Shown here piece after piece: positions 17,014-26,143 of a stretch of 64,000 bases of DNA. Numbering within the stretch: position 1 is the stretch's first letter; every line of letters begins with the position of its first letter. The stretch covers positions 44,867 through 108,866 of the forward strand of contig JAVJSD010000051.1 in assembly GCA_040219575.1 (NCBI GenBank), read 5' to 3'. This stretch comes from JAVJSD01 sp040219575. GTDB lineage: Bacteria; Planctomycetota; Planctomycetia; Pirellulales; Pirellulaceae. Under the pieces are notes generated by a model. The model ran no database searches. It was given only the letters and a program-made list of their open reading frames with translations, and had not been told where the DNA came from. Both the position numbers and the translations under genes were made by a program.

Positions 17014-18287
17014 AACTGCAGATCGTGGGCTGCTCGCACCATACCGCCAATGTCGAAGTGCGCGAACGGCTGGCGTTCAACCCCGACCAGGCCCGCGACG
17101 CGCTGGTGCGTCTGCGCGACCGTTTTCCCGACAGCGAGGCGGTGCTGCTGAGCACCTGCAACCGCATCGAGTTGTACACCGCGTCGGAGAACGCCGTCGG
17201 CTGCCCCTCGCACCACGACCTGGTCGAGTTCCTGGCGGAGTTCCACGGACTCGAGGCGCTGGAGATCTTCGACGACCTGTTCGAGCGGACGGGCGAGGAT
17301 GCGGTGCGGCACCTGTTCACCGTGGCGGCCAGCCTCGACAGCATGGTGGTGGGCGAGGCGCAAATCCTGTCGCAGGTGAAGCAGGCCTACGAAATGGCGG
17401 GCGCCCAAAACAGTGCGGGGCCGCTCACGCATACAGCGTTTCAGGCGGCGATTCGCGTGGCGAAACGCGTGGCCACCGAAACCCGCATCAACGAAAAGCG
17501 CGTCAGCATTCCCAGTGTGGCGGTTTCCGACTTCGCCGCCGGCATTTTCGAGCGATTCGACGACAAACGCGTGCTGGTGATCGGCGCCGGAGAGATGGGC
17601 GAGGAGACGCTCCGCTACCTGATCGATGAAGGCGCGCACGACATCGCCATCATCAACCGCAGCCTGGCCCGCGCGGAAGAACTTGCCGCGCGCACGCGAG
17701 GCCGGGCCGAACCGTGGGAGCGACTGTTCGATTTGCTGGTGGAGGCCGACCTGGTGATCAGCACGACGGGGGCCAAGGAGCCGATCGTCACCATCGAGCA
17801 GTATCGCAAAGTCGAACAGCGACGCGACCAGCGGCCGATCTTCGTGCTCGATCTGGCGGTGCCCCGCGACTTCGAGCCGGCTGTCGGCGTCGAGGGGATC
17901 AACGTCTACCTGTACTCGATCGACGACCTCCGCAAGGAGTGCGACCGCAACCGCGCCGCCCGCGAGCGGGAATGGCCCAAGGCCGAGCGGATCATCGAGG
18001 ACGAGACCGCGCGGTTCATGACCGAATTGCACCACCGCGCCACCGGCCCCACCATCCGGCGACTGAAGGACCGGGCCGACGAGGTGAAGGTCGAGGAATT
18101 GAACCGCCTGTTGAACAAGCTCACGGGCCTCGACGAGCGACAGCGCAGGGAGATCGAACGTTCGTTCGACCGTGTGGTCAACAAGCTTTTGCACCCGCCG
18201 CTGGAGTCGCTCCGCGACGAGGCCCAAAGCGGCGCGCCGCAGGGCTTGATTGACGCGCTGAAGCGACTGTTTCAGTTATCGGACTGA
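17010..18287 (+). CDS. hemA: Glutamyl-tRNA reductase
   Basis: This 425-residue cytoplasmic enzyme reduces glutamyl-tRNA(Glu) to glutamate-1-semialdehyde with NADPH, the first step of the C5 haem pathway. The catalytic segment LLSTCNRIELY has the nucleophilic Cys at residue 50. The signature GEAQILSQVKQAYEMA is near residue 115, and the NADPH-binding GAGEMGEETLRYL near 190. The C-terminal dimerisation helix (residues ~330-425) contains RLKDRADEVKVEELNRLLNK. Length is normal for the family. It overlaps the membrane-protein gene upstream by four bases. The number of exported CxxCH proteins in the window fits a high haem demand. Confidence 0.97.
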   Translation: MKLQIVGCSHHTANVEVRERLAFNPDQARDALVRLRDRFPDSEAVLLSTCNRIELYTASENAVGCPSHHDLVEFLAEFHGLEALEIFDDLFERTGEDAVRHLFTVAASLDSMVVGEAQILSQVKQAYEMAGAQNSAGPLTHTAFQAAIRVAKRVATETRINEKRVSIPSVAVSDFAAGIFERFDDKRVLVIGAGEMGEETLRYLIDEGAHDIAIINRSLARAEELAARTRGRAEPWERLFDLLVEADLVISTTGAKEPIVTIEQYRKVEQRRDQRPIFVLDLAVPRDFEPAVGVEGINVYLYSIDDLRKECDRNRAAREREWPKAERIIEDETARFMTELHHRATGPTIRRLKDRADEVKVEELNRLLNKLTGLDERQRREIERSFDRVVNKLLHPPLESLRDEAQSGAPQGLIDALKRLFQLSD

Positions 18288-18353
18288 CGGCATGAAGTTG
18301 CCGGGAGTCCGTCGCGGATGAACATCGCGCGGAACAACCAGCGCCCCTTCGCC

Positions 18354-18809
18354 TCACGTTCGCCAGTGTTGGAGTTCCAGGATGTTGCCTTCGGGGTCGG
18401 TCATGTAGATCAGCGTGATGTGGCCGGCGCCGGGGACGTCCATCGAGTGCAGCTTGCCGAGGTCGGCGCCGCCGCCGCGGAGCACCTCCTCGCGGGCCTG
18501 GTGGACGTCGTCGACATGGAAGGCGATGTGCGTGAAGCCGGGCAGGTTGGTGGCGGGCGATTCGCGCGGCGGTTGTCGGCTGTAGTGGAAGATCTCCAGC
18601 GTCGGTCCGTGCTGGCCGTGGCCCGGTAGTCGAAGATGCATGCCTTCCACGGCGATGTCCGGCAGACCGGTCACGTCGCTCACCCAGTCGCCCGCGTAGT
18701 GCCGCTCCGGCGGCAGCGGCGTGCAGCCCAGCACCTCTTCGTAGAACCTGGCCAGCCGCCGCCAGTCTTTGGCGACGATGTTCGTGTGCACGTACTTTGC
18801 GTTGATCAC
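18354..18809 (-). CDS. VOC-superfamily (glyoxalase/dioxygenase-like) protein
   Basis: This 151-residue protein has two beta-alpha-beta-beta-beta modules of the vicinal oxygen chelate fold. Module one starts KYVHTNIVAKDWRRLARFYE. Module two starts FTHIAFHVDDVHQAREEVLR and ends with MTDPEGNILELQHW, the family's C-terminal metal-ligand Glu signature. Candidate metal ligands are His8, Glu73 and His98 by position, plus the Glu in ILELQ. Substrate not predictable. The start is a GTG at 18809 with GGAG ten bases upstream. Monocistronic, convergent with hemA. Confidence 0.88.
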   Translation of the reverse strand: MINAKYVHTNIVAKDWRRLARFYEEVLGCTPLPPERHYAGDWVSDVTGLPDIAVEGMHLRLPGHGQHGPTLEIFHYSRQPPRESPATNLPGFTHIAFHVDDVHQAREEVLRGGGADLGKLHSMDVPGAGHITLIYMTDPEGNILELQHWRT

Positions 18810-18972
18810 GGGGGGCTCCAGACATGGGCCGGGGCGAACAGAGGCCGCTACGGCGGACCGCGGCGCGATGGCCGAGCTTGCATCAGCCCGATCGCGCGAC
18901 GGCTCGCCACGAGCTGAAGTTTACCGCAACGCAACCCGATGAGAACACCGCCCGCGCTGATGTGCACGTGCC

Positions 18973-21900
18973 TTAGGCCGCATCGCCGGGGCGTTCGCGC
19001 CACCACATCTCGGGCGACTCCCAGGTGAAGCCGCTGCGAATCGGCGGCTCGGGCTTGCGCTGCGGCTTGACTTCCCGACGCGGTTCGACGGCTGGCTTCT
19101 GGAAGGTGAGCCGCTTGGGTTCGGGGGGCGACTCCTGTTCCGGCGCGGCCAACTCATAGATCGTTTCTTCCGCTTCGAGTTGGTCGTCGAGAAGCGTGTA
19201 AGGGAGGTGTTCGGGCGGCGGGCCGAGACGGTACTCGTCGTCTTCAATCCAATCAACGGCTTCGACCTGCGTATCTTCCTCCTCGACGTCGGCGAGCTCG
19301 AGTTCTTCTTCCTCCTCGACGTACATGTAGTCCTCGGCCTCGTCTTCGGCGAAGCTGTAGTCGTCCTGTTCGAGGGGCTCTTCGTCGGCGAATTCGTAGT
19401 CCGCCTCTTCGATCGGCTCGTCGTCCACTTCCAGCGGCTCGACTTCCAGCGGCTCGGCCAGTTCGAACTCCTCCTCGACTTCGATGGCGGCGGGTTCCAA
19501 CTCCTCCTCGAGCTCCTCTTCCTCCTCCGCTTCGGGCGGAATGTAGTGCACGTCTCGGCTGGGAAGTTCACGGACCTCGACCTTCAGCTTCTTGAAGGCC
19601 TTCATGATGTGTTCGTGGCACGTGAACAGCAGCAGTTGATGGCCATCCTTGGCGAAGTCGCGCAGCACCTTGGCGGCCAACCGGGTGCGATCGGCGTCGA
19701 AGTTGACGAGCACGTCGTCCAGGATCACCGGCAGCACGACGCCGCGCTTGGCGTATTGCGTGATCAGCGCCAGCCGCAGGGCGAGGAACACCGCCTCGCG
19801 CGTGCCTCGGCTGAGCAGTTCGACCGACAGCGCCTGGCCGTGCTCGTTGTCGACCCGCAGCACGTCCATGTCGAGCGGCGTCCAGACACGGACGTAGTGC
19901 CCGTCGGTCAACTGCTCCAGGAACTGCGAGGCCTCCTGCAGCGTCTCGGGCTGGCGTTCCTTCTCGTAGATGTCGCGGATCCGCTCCAACAGCAGGCCGG
20001 TGGCGGCCAGCACGCGCCAGCGGCGCACCGCGCGGGCCAGTCGGCGTTCGAGCGCTGCGAATTCGAGTTTGGCCTCCGACAGCCGTTGTTCCTCGGTCAG
20101 GGATTTCATTTCCTGCCGCAACGCTCCACGGCGTTCGTGCAATTCGGCGAGCCGCTTTTGATCGTCTTCGATGCGGGCCACGAGCACGTCCCAGCGTTGT
20201 TCGAGCTGCACTTGGGTGCTTTCTTGCAGCGTTTCGGCCACGTCGTTTTCGGTGACTTGGGCGCCGAGCATGGCCGCGATTTGCTCCGAGAGCTGCTGCT
20301 GGCGGTGCCGCATTCGCGCCGCCTCTTCGTGTTGGGCGGCGAGTTCGCGAAGCCCTTCTTCATCGCTGACCGCCGCCTGGGCGAACAGCGAGCGGCGATA
20401 GTCGAGCAGTTTCTGCAGGCCGCTCAATACGCGACGTCGTTCGCGCCGCAGGGAGCGTTCCTGCCGCACCAGCGCCATCCGCTTGTCGAACCAACCCCGT
20501 TGCACGGCCAGTTCCGACGTCAACTGCCGCAACAAGGGTTGCGGACCGACGCCTTCGCTTTCGAGTCCCACGTCCTCGGCGAGTTGTTCGATGCGGCACT
20601 GCACGGCCGTCAATTCGTTTTCGCGTTCGGCGAGCTCCTGGCGCCGCGCCGTCAGCCGCTCGCGGACGTCGCTCAAGTTCCGCGACCGCTGGGCGACTTT
20701 CCGCACGTGGCTTGGCGAGAGCTTGGCCGGCAGGCCGACGCTGCGCAGCGTATCGCGCCAACGGCGTTTCGCCTCCTCGAGGGCCTCCTCGGAATTGGCG
20801 ATCTGCAGCGCGGCCGACTCGGCCCGTTGCGCGGCTCCCCGCCGCGCCGCGTCGAGCGGCAGCAAGGCCTCCAGCTCTTTCAATTCCTCCTCGGCCCGTT
20901 TCAGCCGCATGTCGATGGGTCCGCCGCCGGACGGCAATTGCTTGTCGAGCTCCTCTCGCTCCTCGCGGGCGTCGCTGATCTGCGTGGCGACGGCGTCGAG
21001 TTGGTCGTTGCAGTTGTGCAGGCGACCGGTGGCGTTGCGCTCGAGCATCACCTTCGAGGCCAGCGCCAGGCCGAAGGCGCAGACGCCGAGAAACATCAGG
21101 CCGAGTCCGCCGAGGGTCGTCAAGCCTTCGCCGAACACGCCGAACAGCCCCATCAGTCCGAATAGCAGCACCATCACGCCGGCCACGAAGATCACGCCGA
21201 TGGCGATCAAGGTTTTGAGCGGCAGCACCTGCCCGTCGAGCAGGTCGTGGCTTTCGTCCTCCAGCTCGTCGCGGTGACGGTGCAGTTGCTCGATCCGTTC
21301 TTCGAGCTGAATCCGCCGCCGCAGTTGCGAGACGAGTTCGCCCTTGGCGTCGAGCGCCTCGACGAGATCGGTCTGGCCGCGGTCGTTGAGAACCGTGTCG
21401 ACTTCCAACTCCAGCCGCTCGACCTCCTTGCGGTTGGCGTCGTGGTCCTTTTGGGCTTGCTCCAGTCGGGCGTTCTCCTCACGCATGGCACGGGCCGGCT
21501 CGCGCAGCGACGAGATCACGCGCCGCGACAGGTCGGGCATTTGCGAAGGATCGCCTCCATCGATGCCGAGCTCCCCCCAGTGCGACTCATGCTCGACCTC
21601 CAACAGCGCCGCCTCGTCGCCCAGGCGGGCGATCTGGTTCTCCAGCGACGCGATCCACTGCGTGTGTTCGCCGACCGCCTCGATGCGGGCTCGCTGCTTC
21701 CATAGGTTGCGGTTGAGCGGAAGCGCGGCCGCCTCCTCTCGCAGCGCGAAACGCTCCTGCTTGATCTCCTCCAATCGCTGCCGCCGGACGGCGGCTTTGG
21801 CGTTCACGCGATCGAGCCGCGCCAGCGCGCGATCCGGCAACTGCGGCAGCCCGCGCAACTGGTCCAGGCTGCTGCGCAGTTCGGCCCGTTGCTCCCATCG

Positions 21901-22650
21901 CTCGCGCAGTTGGACCGCCACTTCGACCACGCGGGCTTGCTGCTCGAGGCGCGACATGGCTTGCTGAAGTTCGCGCACTTCGGCGTCGACCGCGCGCTGT
22001 TGACCGTACAACGCCGGCCAGCGACGCGCGCGTTGTGCGTGGCGCTCGAGTTGCTGGCGGAGCGCGTCCCGCTGTTCCAGCAGTCGCGCAATTTCGGCCG
22101 GCTTGCCCTCGGGCGAGAGCAGATGGCCGCGGGCTTGCGACAATTCACGCATGACTTCGACGAGCGACACACGGTCGACGCCGCTGGTGAGGCGGTAGAG
22201 TTGCTCGGCGGCTTGCGTGTCGTTGAGCGTCCCCAGTTCCTGAATCTCACGCAGGCCGACGGCGAACACGTTGTTGAAGATCGCCTCGTCGATGCCGGCC
22301 AGCAGTTCCGCGACGCGGGAAGGGCGTTCACCGGCGCCGTCGGCGTCGAACACGGCCAATTCGCCTTCGGCGTCGTCGACATCGGTGGTGGCGTGCCGCT
22401 GGAGTTCGAACGCCGCGTCGGCGGCGTCGATATACAGCGTGCCGCCGGGACGTCCGCCGTTGACCGGCGGAAGATAACGCTCGCGCCGCGCCGGCGAGAA
22501 GCCGTACAGCATCGCCCGCAGGAACTGCATCAGCGTCGTCTTGCCGGCTTCATTGCGGCCGAAGAAGACCGTCGCGTCGCTGGAGATTTCGTCGACCGAC
22601 AGGCGGGTCCAGACTCCGAAGCCGTCGACGTGGAGATCGGTGATTTTCAC
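18973..22650 (-). CDS. YhaN/SbcC-like AAA ATPase with two membrane helices and an acidic tail
   Basis: This 1225-residue SMC/Rad50-type ATPase has Walker A FGRNEAGKTTLMQFLRAMLYG near residue 30, signature-like ELLSRGTREAVFLALRLAL near 945, and Walker B VILDDVLVNFD near 976. Long coiled coils separate the two halves. Two hydrophobic helices sit mid-protein at ~483-537 (TLIAIGVIFVAGVMVLLFG and GLGLMFLGVCAFGLAL), as in Bacillus YhaN, so it is probably membrane-attached. After the ATPase ends near residue 1030, ~190 residues follow that are extremely rich in Glu/Asp with repeats such as EVEPLEVDDEP; these are not part of the family core. It begins at a GTG overlapping the stop of the YhaO-like gene (GTGA), so the two are co-translated. 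Confidence 0.9.
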   Translation of the reverse strand: MKITDLHVDGFGVWTRLSVDEISSDATVFFGRNEAGKTTLMQFLRAMLYGFSPARRERYLPPVNGGRPGGTLYIDAADAAFELQRHATTDVDDAEGELAVFDADGAGERPSRVAELLAGIDEAIFNNVFAVGLREIQELGTLNDTQAAEQLYRLTSGVDRVSLVEVMRELSQARGHLLSPEGKPAEIARLLEQRDALRQQLERHAQRARRWPALYGQQRAVDAEVRELQQAMSRLEQQARVVEVAVQLRERWEQRAELRSSLDQLRGLPQLPDRALARLDRVNAKAAVRRQRLEEIKQERFALREEAAALPLNRNLWKQRARIEAVGEHTQWIASLENQIARLGDEAALLEVEHESHWGELGIDGGDPSQMPDLSRRVISSLREPARAMREENARLEQAQKDHDANRKEVERLELEVDTVLNDRGQTDLVEALDAKGELVSQLRRRIQLEERIEQLHRHRDELEDESHDLLDGQVLPLKTLIAIGVIFVAGVMVLLFGLMGLFGVFGEGLTTLGGLGLMFLGVCAFGLALASKVMLERNATGRLHNCNDQLDAVATQISDAREEREELDKQLPSGGGPIDMRLKRAEEELKELEALLPLDAARRGAAQRAESAALQIANSEEALEEAKRRWRDTLRSVGLPAKLSPSHVRKVAQRSRNLSDVRERLTARRQELAERENELTAVQCRIEQLAEDVGLESEGVGPQPLLRQLTSELAVQRGWFDKRMALVRQERSLRRERRRVLSGLQKLLDYRRSLFAQAAVSDEEGLRELAAQHEEAARMRHRQQQLSEQIAAMLGAQVTENDVAETLQESTQVQLEQRWDVLVARIEDDQKRLAELHERRGALRQEMKSLTEEQRLSEAKLEFAALERRLARAVRRWRVLAATGLLLERIRDIYEKERQPETLQEASQFLEQLTDGHYVRVWTPLDMDVLRVDNEHGQALSVELLSRGTREAVFLALRLALITQYAKRGVVLPVILDDVLVNFDADRTRLAAKVLRDFAKDGHQLLLFTCHEHIMKAFKKLKVEVRELPSRDVHYIPPEAEEEEELEEELEPAAIEVEEEFELAEPLEVEPLEVDDEPIEEADYEFADEEPLEQDDYSFAEDEAEDYMYVEEEEELELADVEEEDTQVEAVDWIEDDEYRLGPPPEHLPYTLLDDQLEAEETIYELAAPEQESPPEPKRLTFQKPAVEPRREVKPQRKPEPPIRSGFTWESPEMWWRERPGDAA

Positions 22651-23876
22651 GACAGCCGTCCTTCCGTGCCGTGCAGCAGGTCGACCGCCAAGGTCGCCGT
22701 TTCGCGGAGCACTTGTTGCTGTTCTTCTTCATCCAGCGCCGCCACACTGGGGAGTTCGCCGGTGTGGCACGCCATGTCGAGAAACGCCCTCATCCGTTGC
22801 GTTTCCGCCTCGTCGGTCGAGACTTCCTCCAGAGCCCTGAGGAAGTCGCCGAGAATCGTGTCCTCTTCGTAGAATTCCGCCGGAATGTCGGCCGTGGCGT
22901 CGGTTTCGATGGCCACCGTCCAGGCGGCGGGCGAAGCGGCGCCGAACTCGGCGCGAAGCTTGTCGGCCAGCTCTTCAGCCAGGCCTCCGCGGCGCAGTCG
23001 ACTGATCAAGGGACCCGCGCCCGCGGCATGCCAGGTGAGCAGCAACGTGCGATCGCCCAGCGTTTCCAACAGCGTTCGCGTCCGCTGCCGCAATTCGCTC
23101 AGCAGCCCCTGCGGTGTGGCGTCGGCGCCGACGCGCAGTTCCTCGCGCTGCCAGCGAACGACGTCGGTCGGCACGATGCGGGGATGCACCACGCCTTGTT
23201 CGTCGACCCGCACCAGCGTGCAACTGTGAACGCCGTGCTGACTCCCGTCGCGGCCTTGCGGCGCGCCCGCATAGACCGCGTGGCAGGGCGTCGTCGCCAA
23301 ACTCTTGCGATTGCGGCGACCGCCGAGGGCCCAGTAGTCGATGGCCATGGCGGTCAACGGCTCGGCGTCGACCTTGCCGTGCGCCACCGCGATCGCGAAA
23401 GGGGCTTCGCCGTCGTCGAGGTAGTCGGTGGGACGCACGCGGCGGCCGCCGCCGCTGCGGCCGATCAACGAGGTGAGCGGATGCTTGTCGCGGTGGTGGA
23501 CGAAGGTTTCGACCTCTTCCTCCGAAAAGACGTGCACCGTGTCGGGCAGCGGCAGCGCCGCCGGCCAGCGATTCGGCGGGTCGGCCGGGCCGCCCACCCA
23601 GTAGACCTCGATGCCAAGCTCCGCCAGGCGCTGAAACTGCTCCAGCAGAAACGCGACGGCGCCGGCCTCGGCCTGTTCGGCGTCGATCACGTCGCCGGCG
23701 AGAATGACGAAGTCGACTTCCTCGACGACGGCGGCGTCGAAGACCTGTTCGGCCGCGCGAAGCGGCGCGTCGATCAACAATTGGCGCAGTTGGCTGGGAA
23801 CCTCGGTCAAGCCGTCCAACGGCTGCTCGAGGTGCAGGTCGGCCGCGTGCAAGAAGCGAAACGGCTCGGCAGTCAT
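22647..23876 (-). CDS. YhaO/SbcD-like metallophosphoesterase with degenerate active site
   Basis: This 409-residue protein is the partner of the ATPase that follows. It has the N-terminal calcineurin-like domain of DNA-repair exonucleases. Motif I is HAADLHLE (Asp13, His15) and motif II FVILAGDVID (Asp62). Where GNHD is expected the sequence reads GGPADP (residues 95-100). The later VAHG (His166) is kept, but the expected YxALGHxH reads YWALGGRR (181-188), without histidines. Several metal ligands are therefore missing, so nuclease activity is doubtful. The ATG at 23876 is chosen because GGAGGT lies five bases upstream; an in-frame GTG two codons earlier falls inside that site. It overlaps the ATPase gene by three bases. 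Confidence 0.87.
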   Translation of the reverse strand: MTAEPFRFLHAADLHLEQPLDGLTEVPSQLRQLLIDAPLRAAEQVFDAAVVEEVDFVILAGDVIDAEQAEAGAVAFLLEQFQRLAELGIEVYWVGGPADPPNRWPAALPLPDTVHVFSEEEVETFVHHRDKHPLTSLIGRSGGGRRVRPTDYLDDGEAPFAIAVAHGKVDAEPLTAMAIDYWALGGRRNRKSLATTPCHAVYAGAPQGRDGSQHGVHSCTLVRVDEQGVVHPRIVPTDVVRWQREELRVGADATPQGLLSELRQRTRTLLETLGDRTLLLTWHAAGAGPLISRLRRGGLAEELADKLRAEFGAASPAAWTVAIETDATADIPAEFYEEDTILGDFLRALEEVSTDEAETQRMRAFLDMACHTGELPSVAALDEEEQQQVLRETATLAVDLLHGTEGRLS

Positions 23877-24135
23877 GGGCACCTCCGTGTGCGGGACTTT
23901 CGGCTGGCGCAGGGCGGCGGGACTCGCCCACCAGCGGTTGGGTAGTTTAGCGACCTTGCAAATTCAAGGCCATGGCGGTTCGTCGGGGAGCGATGACCGG
24001 CGCAACAGGCGATAGCATCCGCTGATAGCACTCCCGTGGGCGAGGCTGTGCACGCCCGACAATGCAGGTCGCCTGCTTCGCGTGCAGTATTCGATCGTGA
24101 CGAACGGCGCCTGTGCCGCCCTTTGGCGCCGCAAA

Positions 24136-25665
24136 CTACCGTCGAAGCGTTATTTCGCTTGATTCACGATGTTCCAATCGAGTTGGCTGTCCTGAGTTGT
24201 CTTCTGGAACCAGTGGTTGGCACTTCTCGGCCGCTCGCGCCAGATTGCGGAGCATGCCGGCGAAGACGAATTGGTGCAGCGGATAGAGCGCGTACCAGTA
24301 GGCCAGGCCGAGCAGCCCCACGGGATCGAACAGCGCGGTCTGTCGAATCGTGCTGCCGTGGTCGCTAGGATTGACTTCGAACTCCAACCAGGCCCGGCCC
24401 GGGACCTTCATCTCGGCCCGCAAGCGAAGCAGATGGTCGGGCTCGTATTGTTCGACCCTCCAGAAGTCGAGGGCGTCGCCCACCCGCGGGGTTTCAGGAT
24501 CGCGGCGTCCGCGCCGCACCCCCACGCCGCCGACCAACAGATCGAGAAAACCGCGCAACCGCCACAGCCAGTCTCCGTAGTACCAGCCGGAATCGCCGCC
24601 GATGCGTCGGATCGGGGCGAAGGCGTGTTGCGGATCGACCGCCACTTGAACGGTTCTCGAGTCGACCAGCCGAGATCCGAATCGTACGCCTCCCCAACCT
24701 TGCTGCCTTCCCGCGGACGAGAACGCGTCGGACCAGCGGGTTTTGGCGAACTCGTGGTCTTCGTTGACCATCGCTCGGGCGATCGCCTCGCTCAGGCCGC
24801 GGGGGCGGATGGCGAAGGTCTCCAGGGCCAGATTGTTCGAGACCAGGGTGGGATTTCGGAGGCTTTCCACGAGCTTGCGGCCCACCCGCGCATAGACCGG
24901 CGTCACCAGCCCCAGCCACAGGCTGGACAGACGGGGCGTGAGCACCGGCACCGAGATCATCCGCCGCGTCAGCCCGCGCTGCCGGGCGTACTGCCGCATG
25001 ATCTCGCCGTAGGAGACCTGATCGGGACCGCCGATCTCGAACACTCGCGATTCGCCACGCGGCAGGTCGACGGCGGCGACGAGATATTGCAGCACATCCT
25101 CAATGGCGATCGGCTGCGCTTGAACGCCGACCCACTTCGGGCAGATCATCACAGGCAGACGCTCTACGAGCGCGCGAACGAGTTCAAACGACAGACTGCC
25201 GGAGCCAATGATGATCGACGCGCGAAACTCGATCACCTCCGCGCCGCTGGTCCGCAGCACCTGACCCGTTTCGTGGCGGCTGCGGAGGTGCTTGGAGAGG
25301 TTCTCGCTTGCATCCCCCAGCCCGCCGAGATAAACGATGCGCCGCACGCCGGCGGCGCGGGCGGCATGGGCGAAGTTGGCGGCCGCCGTGCGGTCCATCT
25401 GCTCGAAGTCTTTGTTCGCGCCCATCGAGTGGATGAGGTAGAACGCCGTCTCGACGCCGGCCAGGGCCTCGTCAAGGGAATCGCGGTCCATCACGTCGCC
25501 GGCCACGACTTCGACCGACTCCGCGACTTGGGTGCGCAACTGCTCGGGTCGGCGCGACATACAACGGACTCGATCGCCGCGCTGCTGCAGCGCCTCGAGC
25601 AGGCGTCCACCGACGTAGCCGGTGGCGCCGGTGAGCAGAATGACAGGATTTTCGGTGACGGTCAT
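24136..25665 (-). CDS. NAD(P)-binding SDR/NmrA-type protein with C-terminal DUF2867
   Basis: This 509-residue protein has an N-terminal Rossmann domain starting ILLTGATGYVGGRLLEAL (GxxGxxG near residues 12-17). It continues with VRCMSRRPEQL, AFYLIHSMG and RIVYLGGLGD, as in atypical short-chain reductases related to NmrA and complex-I assembly factors. The C-terminal ~150 residues match the DUF2867 pattern: GGDSGWYYGDWLWRLRGFLD, ALDFWRVEQYEPDHLLRLRA and GLAYWYALYPLHQFVFAGML. The ATG at 25665 starts just before the nucleotide-binding strand; a 44-residue Cys-rich extension in frame is unsupported. Likely cytoplasmic; substrate unknown. The 253-base gap to the YhaO-like gene shows nothing recognisable. 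Confidence 0.88.
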   Translation of the reverse strand: MTVTENPVILLTGATGYVGGRLLEALQQRGDRVRCMSRRPEQLRTQVAESVEVVAGDVMDRDSLDEALAGVETAFYLIHSMGANKDFEQMDRTAAANFAHAARAAGVRRIVYLGGLGDASENLSKHLRSRHETGQVLRTSGAEVIEFRASIIIGSGSLSFELVRALVERLPVMICPKWVGVQAQPIAIEDVLQYLVAAVDLPRGESRVFEIGGPDQVSYGEIMRQYARQRGLTRRMISVPVLTPRLSSLWLGLVTPVYARVGRKLVESLRNPTLVSNNLALETFAIRPRGLSEAIARAMVNEDHEFAKTRWSDAFSSAGRQQGWGGVRFGSRLVDSRTVQVAVDPQHAFAPIRRIGGDSGWYYGDWLWRLRGFLDLLVGGVGVRRGRRDPETPRVGDALDFWRVEQYEPDHLLRLRAEMKVPGRAWLEFEVNPSDHGSTIRQTALFDPVGLLGLAYWYALYPLHQFVFAGMLRNLARAAEKCQPLVPEDNSGQPTRLEHRESSEITLRR

Positions 25666-25920
25666 CGTCGATTCGACGTTGGGCGGACGGCGGCGAAGCG
25701 AAACTCGATGGCAAGTGCACATCGAGCACTCGCTAGATTCTATACCGCCGCCAACCGCGCCAGCGCATTGGCGAGCGCAGCCCTCGTGAATTGTCACGAC
25801 TCGTCGCGCGGACCGCTTCCAGACCCGGGCTCCATCAAATGGTGAATAGGGGAAACACGGACGCGGCCGACAACGATCATGGGCCCGAATTCGCCGAGCG
25901 GGCGCTGAAATTGCCCCATT

Positions 25921-25962
25921 GCGAAGTGGATATCGCGAAGTGGATATCGCGAAGTGGATTAC
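25921..25962. repeat. 14-bp tandem repeat, three units
   Basis: GCGAAGTGGATATC occurs three times head to tail (the last ends GCGAAGTGGATTA). It is the only structure noted in the 478-base gap 25666-26143, which has no supported gene. Confidence 0.9.
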
Positions 25963-26143
25963 GGTGGGGCGCCAACCGCCGGGGGTGCATGACAGGACGA
26001 AAAGAAGAACGAAATCCGATCAGGGCGATGAACCGCGATCCACGGTTTTGCCGGAAACCCACAATCTCGACCTCGCCCCGGAGCGTCCCCGATCGACTGC
26101 TCAGGCAGTTGGGCGCCGAGCGAGTGCAAGGATTCACTTCGGG

